This document shows, piece after piece, positions 14,362-23,772 of a stretch of 64,000 nt of DNA. Position numbers and translations under genes: made by a program. The first letter of the stretch is position 1. Each line of letters begins with the position of its first letter. The stretch is from Bacteroidales bacterium (GTDB taxonomy: Bacteria > Bacteroidota > Bacteroidia > Bacteroidales > WCHB1-69). The notes beneath the pieces were generated by a model. The model made no database searches, was not told where the DNA came from, and saw nothing but the letters and a program-made list of their open reading frames with translations. Location: the NCBI GenBank assembly GCA_017525245.1, contig JAFXTE010000063.1:1-64000 (forward strand), given 5' to 3'.

Positions 14362-15114
14362 TCACGACACAGACACTGTCCTCGGAGGCAATTTCAACGT
14401 ATCTGAACACTCCATCCTTGTCTTCAGCGCGATTATTTCTCCTCGGATAGTGGAAACATTGTCGTTCTGTTTGTCTTTCACTTCTTCTATTTTCGCCTCT
14501 ACTATGTCGAAATGCACTTCCACCCTCTCAAATCGTTCATCCACTTTCTCAAAACGCTTATCCACTTTATCGAAACGAGCATCCACTTTATCGAAACGAG
14601 CATCCACTTTATCGAAACGAGCATCCATCTTCGCATCCATCTTATCGGACAACGCGTCTATCTTCGCATCAAATTTCGCATCCATTTTCTCGAAACGTTC
14701 GTCCATCTCCCTGTGGAGGGCATTAAACTTCGCATCCACCTTCTCGAAACGTTCGTCCATCTCCCTGTGCAACATATCAAACTTCGCATCCATCTTGTCG
14801 GACAATGCGTCTATTTTCGCATCAAACTTCGAGTCCATCCTGTCGAAACGTTCGTCTATCTCCCTGTGCAATACATCAAACTTAGAGTCCATCCTGTCGG
14901 ACAAGGTGTCTATCTTATCGGACAAAACGTCAATCTTGGTGTCTTGCAAATTCTGATTTTGCCTCATGAACCGCAACGTGACATGAATCTCCGTAAACTT
15001 CTTTGTCGTCCAATGACTCAACCAAATGAGAGCGATAATCAGCAAGGACAAAATGGTTAAGATTCCGCCTGGGCTGACAACTACACTTTGCAATAAAGAA
15101 ATAAACTCTTTCAT
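14362..15114 (-). CDS. Membrane-anchored heptad coiled-coil protein
   Basis: This 250-residue protein has one N-terminal transmembrane helix (about residues 18-35, ILTILSLLIIALIWLSHW) followed by about 180 residues of seven-residue repeats of the type MDAKFDK, MDERFEK and VDARFDK. The repeats predict a long, highly charged coiled coil. The underlying DNA is itself repetitive, with three exact 21-bp copies at 14560-14622. Similar repeat proteins occur widely in bacteria without known function; a spacer, scaffold or adhesin-like role is possible. A TATTTTTG box (15205-15212, minus strand) lies about 90 bases upstream. The gene is convergent with dprA. Confidence 0.7.
   Translation of the reverse strand: MKEFISLLQSVVVSPGGILTILSLLIIALIWLSHWTTKKFTEIHVTLRFMRQNQNLQDTKIDVLSDKIDTLSDRMDSKFDVLHREIDERFDRMDSKFDAKIDALSDKMDAKFDMLHREMDERFEKVDAKFNALHREMDERFEKMDAKFDAKIDALSDKMDAKMDARFDKVDARFDKVDARFDKVDKRFEKVDERFERVEVHFDIVEAKIEEVKDKQNDNVSTIRGEIIALKTRMECSDTLKLPPRTVSVS
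14560..14622. repeat. Three exact 21-bp tandem repeats inside the coiled-coil gene
   Basis: A 21-base unit starting ATCCACTTTATCG occurs three times without mismatch at 14560, 14581 and 14602, each coding one ARFDKVD heptad. Partial variants extend to both sides. Confidence 0.9.
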
Positions 15115-15204
15115 ATTTTGTTTTTTTAACGGTTTGATTTAATTTGTTTTACATCTTATTTTTGTTAAAATACAATCTTTTATTTGTGATAGATTTTCAT
15201 ATCG

Positions 15205-15212
15205 CAAAAATA
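15205..15212 (-). promoter_or_regulatory. -7 promoter element of the coiled-coil gene
   Basis: TATTTTTG followed by CG on the minus strand. Confidence 0.55.
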
Positions 15213-15306
15213 CTATTTTTTTAATACAAACATAATTTTCTAAAAAAAAAAAAAATCAAAAAAAACTCCAATTCAAATTCACACTCTTGAACGATTGTAA
15301 TTTTTG

Positions 15307-15314
15307 TACTTTTG
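15307..15314 (+). promoter_or_regulatory. -7 promoter element of the PBP1A gene
   Basis: TACTTTTG followed by CAGCC ends 24 bases before the ATG at 15339. Confidence 0.65.
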
Positions 15315-15338
15315 CAGCCTCAATTATATTAAGGAAAT

Positions 15339-17648
15339 ATGTACACGGCAAAATCTGACTTGTCGCAGAAAGACACGAAAAAGAAACAACCCGGGGATGG
15401 CCGTCCAAAATGGGTCAAAACCTTTTGGAAAGTGTATTTCATCTTGTTCGGCCTGGTATGTCTGATGTTCCTCCTCATCTCTTTGGGATGGATGGGATAT
15501 ATGCCTTCGTTCGCGGAACTTGAGAACCCGGATTCGAACTTAGCCACGGAGGTCATCTCATCCGACGGGGTACTGTTAGGCACCTACTACCGTGAAAACC
15601 GTTCCAACTGCAAATACGCCGACCTTTCCGATGAACTGAAGAATGCACTCATCGCCACCGAAGATTCCCGTTTCTACAAGCACTCCGGTGTCGATGTGAA
15701 GGCCCTGTTCCGCGTCGCCTTGGGGGTGGCCACCCGCCATCACAAGGGCGGCGGCAGCACCATCACGCAACAGTTGGCCAAAAACCTTTTCCCCCGCGAC
15801 CCTAACGCCGGGAAAATCAAAATCGTGTTCACCAAATTCAAAGAGTGGGTCGTCGCCACCAAACTGGAACGCGCCTATTCGAAAGACGAAATCCTGGCGA
15901 TGTACTTCAACACGGTGGATTTCGGCAACAACGCCGTGGGCATCAAGTCCGCCGCACGCACCTACTTCGACAAGGAACCTGCGGAAATCAACACTGAAGA
16001 AGCTGCCCTGTTGGTGGGAATGTTGAAAGCCCCCTCCAAGTACAGTCCGCGCCGCCATCCGCAAGCCGCCCTCGACCGCCGCAACACGGTGTTGGGGCAG
16101 ATGAAAAAATACAACTACCTCACCGAAGCGCAATTCGACTCCATCAAAGCCATCCCGATTGACATGAGCAACTTCAAGTCGCAGGCCCACACCGCCGGCA
16201 TCGCCACCTATTTCCGCGAATACCTGCGCATGGTCCTGAAGGATTGGTGCAACAAGAACCCTAAAAACGACGGCACCTGCTATGACCTATACTGCGATGG
16301 ACTCAAGATTTACACCACCATCGACTCGCGAATGCAGCAACATGCGGAAGCCGCTGTGAAAGAGCACGTCTGTGACTACCTCCAGCCTCTGTTCTTCAAC
16401 CACATCAAAGGAGCCAAAAACGCGCCGTTCGTCAATATCAGCGACGAGCAGACGCACAGAATCCTCTGGCGCGCCGTGAAACAGTCGGATCGTTATGCGC
16501 AGATGAAGGACGCCGGCAAATCCGACTCCGAAATCGAAGCCGCCTTCAACAAGAAAGTCAAAATGACCGTTTACAACTACAAGGGGATGATAGACACGGT
16601 GATGACCCCAATGGACTCTATCCGCTATTACAAATCGTTCTTGCAGTGTGGTCTGATGTGCGTGGAAGCGGCCACCGGCCACGTCAAAGCCTATGTGGGC
16701 GGCACCAATTACGAGTATTTCCAGTTCGACCACGTGAAACTATCCAAACGGCAGGTCGGATCGACTTTCAAACCGTACGTCTATACCGTGGCCATGCAGA
16801 GCGGTGACTTCGACCCGTGTACCATGGTTCCCAACGTACCCGTGACTATCGAGACGCCAGGAGGTTCTTGGACCCCACACAATTCCGGAGGTTACAAGGA
16901 AGGACAGATGATGCCGCTGCGCGAAGCACTGGCGCACTCCCTCAACCAAGTGTCAGCTTACCTTATGAAACGCTACGGTCCGAACGCCGTCATCGACCTC
17001 GTGCGCAACATGGGTATGACCTCCGACATCCCCGCCGTACCCTCCATCTGTCTGGGAGCTTGCGAGTTAACCCTTTACGAACAAGTCGGTGCCATCAATT
17101 GTTTCCCCAACCAGGGCGTCTATGTGGAGCCGGTCTTCATCACACACATCTGCGACAAAGAGGGCAATGTCATATACACAAAAGTGCCTAAAACCAATGA
17201 GGCCATGGACCAGATTACCGCGTTCAAGACGGTGCGTCTGATGCAAGGCGTGGTCGATTACGGTACCGGCGGCCGCCTGCGCAGCCAATACGGCATCTCT
17301 TTCCCGTTGGCGGGCAAAACCGGCACCACCGACAATCAGTCCGACGGCTGGTTCGTGGGCTACACCCCGTTGCTGACCTGCGGCGTGTGGGTGGGCTGCG
17401 AGGACCGTGCGGCGCACTTCCGCAGCACCGCACTCGGACAAGGTGCGAGAACCGCCATGCCCGTGTTCGGACTCTTCATGAGCAAGGTCTATGCCGACCC
17501 GAAACTGCCTTACCTGTCGGTCGTTTCCGGCGAAAACCGCGGAGCAAAGTCGGGCTACAATTTCACCATCCCGAGCGCCTACATCGGCGACCCGTCGGGC
17601 TGCAACGAGACCAAGAGGGATTCCGTCATGCACCTGGATTTCGATTAA
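15339..17648 (+). CDS. Class A penicillin-binding protein 1A (transglycosylase/transpeptidase)
   Basis: This 769-residue protein polymerises and cross-links peptidoglycan. A cytoplasmic tail is followed by a transmembrane helix (about residues 30-52). The GT51 glycosyltransferase domain has the catalytic ATEDSRFYKHSGVD and GGSTITQQLAKN. The transpeptidase domain has the serine motif GSTFKPY (SxxK), SLN for SxN, and KTGTTDNQSDGWFVG. All catalytic motifs are intact. The length is typical for Bacteroidetes PBP1A. It has its own promoter and is followed by palindromic repeats that may end the transcript. Confidence 0.95.
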   Translation: MYTAKSDLSQKDTKKKQPGDGRPKWVKTFWKVYFILFGLVCLMFLLISLGWMGYMPSFAELENPDSNLATEVISSDGVLLGTYYRENRSNCKYADLSDELKNALIATEDSRFYKHSGVDVKALFRVALGVATRHHKGGGSTITQQLAKNLFPRDPNAGKIKIVFTKFKEWVVATKLERAYSKDEILAMYFNTVDFGNNAVGIKSAARTYFDKEPAEINTEEAALLVGMLKAPSKYSPRRHPQAALDRRNTVLGQMKKYNYLTEAQFDSIKAIPIDMSNFKSQAHTAGIATYFREYLRMVLKDWCNKNPKNDGTCYDLYCDGLKIYTTIDSRMQQHAEAAVKEHVCDYLQPLFFNHIKGAKNAPFVNISDEQTHRILWRAVKQSDRYAQMKDAGKSDSEIEAAFNKKVKMTVYNYKGMIDTVMTPMDSIRYYKSFLQCGLMCVEAATGHVKAYVGGTNYEYFQFDHVKLSKRQVGSTFKPYVYTVAMQSGDFDPCTMVPNVPVTIETPGGSWTPHNSGGYKEGQMMPLREALAHSLNQVSAYLMKRYGPNAVIDLVRNMGMTSDIPAVPSICLGACELTLYEQVGAINCFPNQGVYVEPVFITHICDKEGNVIYTKVPKTNEAMDQITAFKTVRLMQGVVDYGTGGRLRSQYGISFPLAGKTGTTDNQSDGWFVGYTPLLTCGVWVGCEDRAAHFRSTALGQGARTAMPVFGLFMSKVYADPKLPYLSVVSGENRGAKSGYNFTIPSAYIGDPSGCNETKRDSVMHLDFD

Positions 17649-17663
17649 CAGATCAACTCATCG

Positions 17664-17731
17664 CAGAGATGTTTCATGACGACCATGAGACGTTTCATGG
17701 TCTGTAGAGACGTTTCATGAAACGTCTCTAC
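17664..17731. repeat. Palindromic repeat cluster (GTAGAGAC/GTCTCTAC family)
   Basis: A perfect 28-bp palindrome at 17704-17731 has arms GTAGAGAC and GTCTCTAC around the core GTTTCATGAAAC. Two half-copies of the type GAGACGTTTCATG precede it at about 17664 and 17687. It lies directly after the PBP1A gene, where the hairpin could also help end transcription. Confidence 0.9.
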
Positions 17732-17781
17732 AAGAGTACAATGACGACAAAAATCCCCCTCCTATCGTACCAAAAAAATAC

Positions 17782-17789
17782 TATATTTG
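17782..17789 (+). promoter_or_regulatory. -7 promoter element of the bamD operon
   Basis: TATATTTG followed by CAC ends 15 bases before ATG 17805. Confidence 0.65.
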
Positions 17790-17804
17790 CACAGTTTTTT
17801 TACT

Positions 17805-18749
17805 ATGGTAAAGAAGACTTGTAATATACTGTTAGTCATATTGTTAGCCTTCGCGGTGGACGTGTGTGCAGCGGACTTCCGCGGCGCAACGGACACTATT
17901 ATACCCAAAACACAAACTCAAGCAGACACCATTAAGCCGAAAACGCAGGCTCAAAAAAGTACAGCCAAACCGGAGAAAAAAAAGAAGACCGTCAGCCGCA
18001 CATCCAAACGGGTGACGTTTGAGAGTTTCGACCAATACTACGCCCGCGCCTTGAAATACTACAACAACCGTCAATGGCTCTCCGCCGCCGGACTCTTTGA
18101 GGAACTCTACCCGCTCTCGTTAGGTACCCCCCGCGCCGACACCATTCTCTTCCTCTTCGCCCACTCGTACTACATGAACGGCGACTACAACATGGCCGCT
18201 TTCCATTTCCGCGACTACGTGCGACGCTACCCAAACTCCGACCGCACCGAAGACGCTTTCTACTACTGCATCTCCGCCGTTTACAAGACCTGCCCTGACT
18301 ACTACCTTGACCAATCCAACACCCATTACGCGATTGAACAAATCAACGCTTATCTCCAAGCCTATCCGGAAAACAAGCACATTGAAGAATGCAATGAGAT
18401 GCTGGATGACCTGCGGCTGAAACTCGCCCGCAAAGACCTTGAGGTAATGAAACTCTACTACAACACCGACCACTACGAGGCCTGCCAAATTTCCGCCAGA
18501 AACTTCTTCAACAAGTATTCCTACTCCCCCTTGATGCCTGAAGCTGTCTATTATCTGGTCTTGAACAACTACGAATACGCCAAACGAAGCACTGAACGGA
18601 AAAAACAGGAACGCCTCAAGGCCTGTTTAGAAGCCTGCGAGAAAATGAGCGTCAACTTCCCGGATTCAAAATATATCAAGGAAACGGAAAAAATCGCACA
18701 GGACGTAACCAAGCAATTAGAAAAATACACGAAAAAATCAACAAATTAG
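17805..18749 (+). CDS. bamD: Outer membrane assembly protein BamD
   Basis: This 314-residue protein is built of tetratricopeptide-like helices from about residue 75 (YARALKYYNNRQWLSAAGLFEELYP, then AHSYYMNGDYNMAAFHFRDYVRRYPNS), the hallmark of BamD. BamD works with BamA to insert beta-barrel proteins. A Lys/Thr/Gln-rich linker separates the helices from the signal peptide. The signal (ILLVILLAFAVDVCAAD) ends in DVC rather than a normal lipobox, so lipid attachment is doubtful and signal peptidase I cleavage near VCA is possible. The gene heads a co-directional run with rpoZ and coaBC, an order common in Bacteroidetes. Confidence 0.88.
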   Translation: MVKKTCNILLVILLAFAVDVCAADFRGATDTIIPKTQTQADTIKPKTQAQKSTAKPEKKKKTVSRTSKRVTFESFDQYYARALKYYNNRQWLSAAGLFEELYPLSLGTPRADTILFLFAHSYYMNGDYNMAAFHFRDYVRRYPNSDRTEDAFYYCISAVYKTCPDYYLDQSNTHYAIEQINAYLQAYPENKHIEECNEMLDDLRLKLARKDLEVMKLYYNTDHYEACQISARNFFNKYSYSPLMPEAVYYLVLNNYEYAKRSTERKKQERLKACLEACEKMSVNFPDSKYIKETEKIAQDVTKQLEKYTKKSTN

Positions 18750-18756
18750 TCATATA

Positions 18757-19083
18757 ATGAAAGCTTTAGAGTACAAAAAATTGAAAATCGACCTTTTTGC
18801 CAATACCAAGGACATCCGCAAATACGACAAGCAGACGGGCAACTTCTACAAAAGCATCGTGATTATGTCAAAACGCGCTGACCAAATTGCTGCGGAGCTG
18901 AAACAGGAGTTCCAGGAGAACTCGCATCTATCTGCCACGCAAGACCGCTCCGGTGAAGAGGTATATGAGAATCGCGAGCAAATCGAACTGTCCAAACTTT
19001 ACGAACAGATTCCCAAGCCCACCCAGTTGGCCATTAACGAGTTCGAAAACGATCAGATTTACTTCAAAGACTCCGACGAGTAA
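18757..19083 (+). CDS. rpoZ: RNA polymerase omega subunit, Bacteroidetes Rpb6-like type
   Basis: This 108-residue protein contains TGNFYKSIVIMSKRADQIAAELK and VYENREQIELSKLYEQIPKPT, the conserved parts of the Rpb6-like omega family found in Bacteroidetes. Omega helps fold the beta' subunit and stabilises the polymerase core. Its position between bamD and coaBC is conserved in this phylum. The start is 7 bases after the bamD stop, consistent with cotranscription. Confidence 0.85.
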   Translation: MKALEYKKLKIDLFANTKDIRKYDKQTGNFYKSIVIMSKRADQIAAELKQEFQENSHLSATQDRSGEEVYENREQIELSKLYEQIPKPTQLAINEFENDQIYFKDSDE

Positions 19084-19092
19084 AAAACATCC

Positions 19093-20289
19093 ATGGGTAA
19101 ACACATTGTCATCGGCATTTCCGGCGGCATCGCGGCCTACAAGACCCTGACGCTGATACGGCTGTTCAAAAAGAACGGCTACGAAGTTCGTGTCACTGCT
19201 ACTCGGAACGCCCTGCAATTTGTTACCCAATTGACGATAGAGACCCTGTCGGAGAACAGGTTATACACGGATATGTTCGACACCAACCGTACATTGGAGG
19301 TTGAGCATATCAGCATGGCGGAATGGGCGGACGCGCTCGTCGTGGCTCCCGCCACCGCCAACATCATCGCCAAATTCGCTCACGGAATCGCGGATGATGC
19401 CCTCTCCACCCTCTTTTTGGCCGTCAAAAAGCCCTTGTTCATCGCTCCAGCCATGAACACCAACATGTACGAAAACCCTGCAGTGCAGCAAAACCTCGAC
19501 ATTCTGCGGGATCGCGGATGTTTCATCCTTGCTCCGAACGAAGGCTTTCTTGCCTGTGGCACTACTGGAAGCGGACGCATGCAAGAGCCAGAGGAGATTT
19601 TTGAAACCGTGGACGAAAAACTGGAGGACGACCATTCCCTGCAAGGCAAAAACGTGATGATCACCGCCGGTCCGACATACGAGCCCATTGACCCCGTTCG
19701 GTTTATTGGAAACCATTCCTCCGGTCTTATGGGGTTCTGCCTCGCCGAAGCCGCCGCCCGCAAAGGCGCACAAGTCTCCCTCGTGACAGGCCCGTCCAAC
19801 TGCTCCGCACACCACCACAACATCACCCGTTACGATGTGAAAACGGCAGAGGAAATGTACCAGCAATGTATGAGCCTCGTGGACAACCAAGACATCATCA
19901 TCATGTCCGCCGCTGTCGCCGACTTCACCCCTGCGCATGTTGCCCCGGAAAAAATCAAAAAAGAGAACACGCAGCTCACCCTCGAACTGGTCAAGACAAA
20001 GGACATTCTTGCTTCCGTCGGGAAAATAAAACGCGACAACCAGTTGTTGGTCGGTTTTGCCTTAGAAACGGAAAACGAAATCGAGAACGCCAGAAAAAAA
20101 CTGCATAATAAAAACGCTGATCTCATCGTTCTCAATTCCCTGCGAACGAAAGGCGCTGGTTTCCGCACTGCCACCAATCAAGTCACCATTCTTGCGAGAG
20201 ACGGTCGCGAGTTCGCCAGCGAACTGAAAAGCAAACAGGAAATAGCAACGGAAATTCTTCAAACAGCCCAAAAATATATTCATCAATAA
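19093..20289 (+). CDS. coaBC: Bifunctional phosphopantothenoylcysteine decarboxylase / synthase
   Basis: This 398-residue protein carries out two steps of coenzyme A synthesis: coupling of phosphopantothenate with cysteine (CoaB) and its FMN-dependent decarboxylation (CoaC). The N-terminal flavoprotein half has [11 protein letters not shown], the catalytic histidine in [24 protein letters not shown] and the active-site cysteine in [13 protein letters not shown]. The CoaB half starts at about residue 190 with [24 protein letters not shown] and includes [18 protein letters not shown]. Both halves look intact. Confidence 0.96.
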   Translation: MGKHIVIGISGGIAAYKTLTLIRLFKKNGYEVRVTATRNALQFVTQLTIETLSENRLYTDMFDTNRTLEVEHISMAEWADALVVAPATANIIAKFAHGIADDALSTLFLAVKKPLFIAPAMNTNMYENPAVQQNLDILRDRGCFILAPNEGFLACGTTGSGRMQEPEEIFETVDEKLEDDHSLQGKNVMITAGPTYEPIDPVRFIGNHSSGLMGFCLAEAAARKGAQVSLVTGPSNCSAHHHNITRYDVKTAEEMYQQCMSLVDNQDIIIMSAAVADFTPAHVAPEKIKKENTQLTLELVKTKDILASVGKIKRDNQLLVGFALETENEIENARKKLHNKNADLIVLNSLRTKGAGFRTATNQVTILARDGREFASELKSKQEIATEILQTAQKYIHQ

Positions 20290-20298
20290 CCCATAACT

Positions 20299-21216
20299 AT
20301 GAAACGTTTATTCGGACTACTCCTCATTTTGGCTATTGCCGCCAGCTCATTGAAAGCACAAGACTTCCAATGCTCGGTATCTCTCAATACGACACAAATT
20401 TCAAGTTCCGGCAACCAACAGCGATTCAATGAATTACGACAAAAATTGTACACTTTTGTACACGACCGGAAATGGTGCCAGTACAACCTGAAGCAAAACG
20501 AACGCATTGAGTGTTCCATGACCATCAACCTCACCAAAGCGTCCGGTGACGAATACGAAGGCACGATGACGTTGGTGCTGCAACGCCCCGTCTATAAAGC
20601 CAGCTACAAAACCACCCTGATGAGTTTCCAGGACAAAAAGATAAAATTCCGTTACGCAGACGGAGACCCTTTGGAATATGACGAGAACTCCACACTTTCA
20701 GAACTCACCTCAATCGTTGCCTTTTATCTGAATCTCTTTATCGGTGTTGAATTAGACTCGTTTTCCCCGAACGGTGGTTCCGCCTACTTCTCCAAATGCC
20801 AGAACACTGCCAACTTGAACTCAAAAGACGTGGGTTGGAGCGTGGCAGAAAGCGGCCAGAACAACCGCTATTGGATTGCTGAAAACTTCAACAACGGCAC
20901 ATACAGCAAATTGCACGATTTCTATTACCAGTATCACCGTATGGGACTGGATGTGATGTATGAGACTCCCGATGCGGGTCGTGCCGTCATCCTCGAAAGC
21001 CTGAAGCTGCTGCAGCAAGTCAATGCTCAGAAATCCAACCTCGCCGTTGTCCGCATTATCCTGAACACCAAGAAAGACGAGATTATCAATATTTTCAAGG
21101 AAGGTATGCCGTCAGAGAAGACCCAGGTCATCAACATCATGAAACAGATTGACCCCACCAACTCTTCCGCATACGATGCCATCAACTCCGCATCCAACTC
21201 CTCACCCAAATCGTAG
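20299..21216 (+). CDS. DUF4835 family protein (annotated elsewhere as T9SS protein PorD)
   Basis: This 305-residue protein has a cleavable signal (MKRLFGLLLILAIAASSLKAQ) and a body with QQRFNELRQKLYTFVHDRKW, TLVLQRPVYKASYKT and a long NNRYWIAENFNNG segment. It matches the Bacteroidetes DUF4835 family, which usually lies between coaBC and recN as here. From memory, some databases call this family PorD and link it to the type IX secretion system; I cannot verify that from sequence. The gene overlaps no neighbour but is spaced by only 9 and 2 bases, so it sits within an operon. Confidence 0.8.
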   Translation: MKRLFGLLLILAIAASSLKAQDFQCSVSLNTTQISSSGNQQRFNELRQKLYTFVHDRKWCQYNLKQNERIECSMTINLTKASGDEYEGTMTLVLQRPVYKASYKTTLMSFQDKKIKFRYADGDPLEYDENSTLSELTSIVAFYLNLFIGVELDSFSPNGGSAYFSKCQNTANLNSKDVGWSVAESGQNNRYWIAENFNNGTYSKLHDFYYQYHRMGLDVMYETPDAGRAVILESLKLLQQVNAQKSNLAVVRIILNTKKDEIINIFKEGMPSEKTQVINIMKQIDPTNSSAYDAINSASNSSPKS

Positions 21217-21218
21217 CG

Positions 21219-22886
21219 ATGCTTACCTCCTTGCAGATAGAGAATTATGCGATTATTAAATCTCTGAAAATCCCGTTTCACGAAGGGCTGACTGCCATTA
21301 CCGGTGAAACCGGTGCGGGGAAGTCTATCCTTATGGGCGCGTTATCGTTGATTTTAGGCAACCGCGCCGACACTGACGTGCTTTTCGACAAATCCCGGAA
21401 ATGTATTGTGGAAGCTGCTTTTGACATCCGCAACCTGGGGCTCCAACCCTGGCTCAACCAATTTGATCTGGACTATCAAGATGACACACTCATCCGCCGC
21501 GAAATCAACGAACACGGCAAATCCCGTGCTTTCATCAATGACACTCCGGTAAACCTGAACACCTTGAAGACCATTTCGTCATTTCTGGTGGACATTCATT
21601 CCCAGCATCAAACGTTAATGCTGCAGAACGCCGGCTTCCGTCTGCAACTGATAGATCAGTTCGCCAAAAACCGAGAACTGCTGAAAACATACCAACAGGC
21701 ACTGCACCAATGGCGGACAAAGAGAAACGAACTGGACGCCTTGAAGCAAAAATGCGAGCAGGCCGCCTTGAAATACGATTATAACACCTTTACAATCGGT
21801 GAATTGGAGAAAGCTGCCATCCAACCGGACGAGCAAGCACTTATCGAACAACGAATCAAAGAGCTGACACACGCTGAAAGTATCAAGTCTCATCTTTACA
21901 ATGCCGCCATGCTACTCTCCGAACAAGACGGAGATAACATATTGCACATGCTCAAAACAGTACAGAACGAATGTCACGCACTGGAAAACCTCGGCAACGA
22001 CTATGAAAACTTCCGCCAGCGTGTTGACAACCTCCTCGCTGAAACCCAAGATCTTTCCTATGAAATTTCCAAGAAAAGCGAACAAACAGAAATCAACCCT
22101 GAACTGTTAGAACAACTGAACGAACGTTTGGACCTGCTTTTCTCATTACAGAACAAACACCACGTGCGGGACAATGAAGAACTGTTAGCGCTTTTGGAAT
22201 CCTTACGCAAGGAAGTGGCCTCCTATTCGGACGACCGGGGTCAATTAGCTGAAATGGAAAAAGAGACTTCCCGCTTGGAAAATACAGTTCGGGAATTGGC
22301 CAAAAAAGTGACCGCTTCCCGAAAAGAGGCCGTTCCCACGTTAGTAAATGCCATGGAAGAGCGTCTGCGGAAACTCGGCATGACCGAAAGCCGTTTCTGC
22401 GTTGACGTGCAAGACACTGACGAACTGCGCGAAAGCGGCTCCGACGTGGTTACGTTTCTCTTCTCCGGCAACGCCGGTATCGCCCCCGCTGACATGTCCA
22501 AAATCGCGTCTGGCGGTGAAATGTCGCGCATCATGCTGTGCCTCAAGTCCATCATCACAGACTCCATGTTCCTTCCCACCATCATCTTCGACGAGATAGA
22601 CACCGGCATTTCTGGGGAAACCGCCTCCAAAGTGGGGCAAATGATGCAACAATTGGCCGACAAACACCAAGTTATAACCATCACCCACCTTCCGCAAATT
22701 GCCGCACGCGGACAACATCATTACCTTGTTTACAAGCAAGTCATCGACAACCAGACATACACCCACATCAAAACGCTCAACACACAGGAGCGCGAACAGA
22801 TGTTAGCCACCATGATGAGCGGAGAGAATCGAACAGAAACGGCTGTTGCCTCAGCCCGAGAGTTACTTAAATCCAGTCAAAAATAA
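21219..22886 (+). CDS. recN: DNA repair protein RecN
   Basis: This 555-residue SMC-like ATPase takes part in double-strand break repair. It has the Walker A motif GETGAGKSILMGALSLILG, a central coiled coil (about residues 150-370), the ABC signature in KIASGGEMSRIMLCLK and the Walker B motif PTIIFDEIDTGISG. The arrangement and length are typical. The start codon follows the preceding gene by two bases. Confidence 0.96.
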   Translation: MLTSLQIENYAIIKSLKIPFHEGLTAITGETGAGKSILMGALSLILGNRADTDVLFDKSRKCIVEAAFDIRNLGLQPWLNQFDLDYQDDTLIRREINEHGKSRAFINDTPVNLNTLKTISSFLVDIHSQHQTLMLQNAGFRLQLIDQFAKNRELLKTYQQALHQWRTKRNELDALKQKCEQAALKYDYNTFTIGELEKAAIQPDEQALIEQRIKELTHAESIKSHLYNAAMLLSEQDGDNILHMLKTVQNECHALENLGNDYENFRQRVDNLLAETQDLSYEISKKSEQTEINPELLEQLNERLDLLFSLQNKHHVRDNEELLALLESLRKEVASYSDDRGQLAEMEKETSRLENTVRELAKKVTASRKEAVPTLVNAMEERLRKLGMTESRFCVDVQDTDELRESGSDVVTFLFSGNAGIAPADMSKIASGGEMSRIMLCLKSIITDSMFLPTIIFDEIDTGISGETASKVGQMMQQLADKHQVITITHLPQIAARGQHHYLVYKQVIDNQTYTHIKTLNTQEREQMLATMMSGENRTETAVASARELLKSSQK

Positions 22887-22898
22887 ACCAATTATATC

Positions 22899-23519
22899 AT
22901 GAAAAAAACACTCATTTTCCTCACCGCGATGCTCCTTTGCTGCTCAATGTATGCACAGCACCGCCGCCCCACCCCCGAAAAAAAATTCATCTACATGACT
23001 TCCGTGGGCTATGCGACTGGAGTTGGGCAGATTGTACTGGAACAGCAAACCGTGCAAAACAAAAACTTTGACATTTCAGTCAACCAACTGTTAGGATACC
23101 AGTTCAACCCTTACTTCCAATTAGGGTTAGGTGCAGGATTCGACTTTTGGAGACACACAGCCTTTATTCCCATCTACTTGAATATCACTGTGAATTTCAC
23201 AAAAACCAAATTCGTGCCCGTATTTTATGCCAACATGGGCTACAGTTTCAAGTGGTATGTCTCCTCCGTTCCTGAAAAAATGGACAGAGTGGTTCATGGC
23301 ACCAAAACCGGCCCCATGGGGGAAGCCGGCATTGGTATGCGCATCCATCTCAACGAAAAAATCTCACTGCTCCTCGCCGCCTGCTACAAAAACCAATACA
23401 CGGACATCCGATACACCGTCTTGGGACCCAATGACCAAGACTTCTCCGCTTACTCTACCAACAGACAGAAAAACGTCCTTTACCATTTTGCAGGTGTACG
23501 GTTAGGAATACAATATTAA
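22899..23519 (+). CDS. Predicted outer-membrane beta-barrel protein
   Basis: This 206-residue protein has a signal peptide (MKKTLIFLTAMLLCCSMYAQ). Alternating hydrophobic strands with glycine turns follow (VGYATGVGQIVL, LGLGAGFDFW, IPIYLNITVNF, VPVFYANMGYSF, GEAGIGMRI), ending in GVRLGIQY. A C-terminal aromatic residue is usual for barrels inserted by the BAM complex. About eight strands can be counted. It resembles small OmpW/PorT-like barrels in shape only; I do not recognise a specific family. Confidence 0.7.
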   Translation: MKKTLIFLTAMLLCCSMYAQHRRPTPEKKFIYMTSVGYATGVGQIVLEQQTVQNKNFDISVNQLLGYQFNPYFQLGLGAGFDFWRHTAFIPIYLNITVNFTKTKFVPVFYANMGYSFKWYVSSVPEKMDRVVHGTKTGPMGEAGIGMRIHLNEKISLLLAACYKNQYTDIRYTVLGPNDQDFSAYSTNRQKNVLYHFAGVRLGIQY

Positions 23520-23533
23520 TATAAAAACACATT

Positions 23534-23561
23534 GTATAGATGCAAAATTTTGCGGCTATAC
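23534..23561. repeat. Palindromic repeat with GCAAAATTTTGC core
   Basis: Arms GTATAG and CTATAC flank AT-GCAAAATTTTGC-GG. The core equals that at 9842. The arms differ from GTAGAGAC/GTCTCTAC in matching positions, so pairing is kept. Confidence 0.7.
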
Positions 23562-23577
23562 TAGAAAATATACCTTT

Positions 23578-23772
23578 ATGAACGATGAGATAACATATAC
23601 CGCCGCTTTTGAGGAGCTGAAGGAAATTGTGAATCAACTTGAGAACGACAGCATCAGCGTGGATGAACTGGCTCAGAAGATGAAACGCGCCACCGAGCTG
23701 ATGAAAATCTGCAAAGACAAGCTGACCAAAACGGAAGAAGAAATCAACAAAACCATTTCCGAGTTGTCCTAA
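23578..23772 (+). CDS. xseB: Exodeoxyribonuclease VII small subunit
   Basis: This 64-residue helical protein reads YTAAFEELKEIVNQLENDSISVDELAQKMKRATELMKIC, the typical XseB pattern. Several copies of XseB coat each XseA subunit to form the single-strand-specific exonuclease VII. No xseA lies beside it or elsewhere in the window, so the catalytic subunit must be encoded elsewhere. Its stop codon abuts the next start. Confidence 0.9.
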   Translation: MNDEITYTAAFEELKEIVNQLENDSISVDELAQKMKRATELMKICKDKLTKTEEEINKTISELS

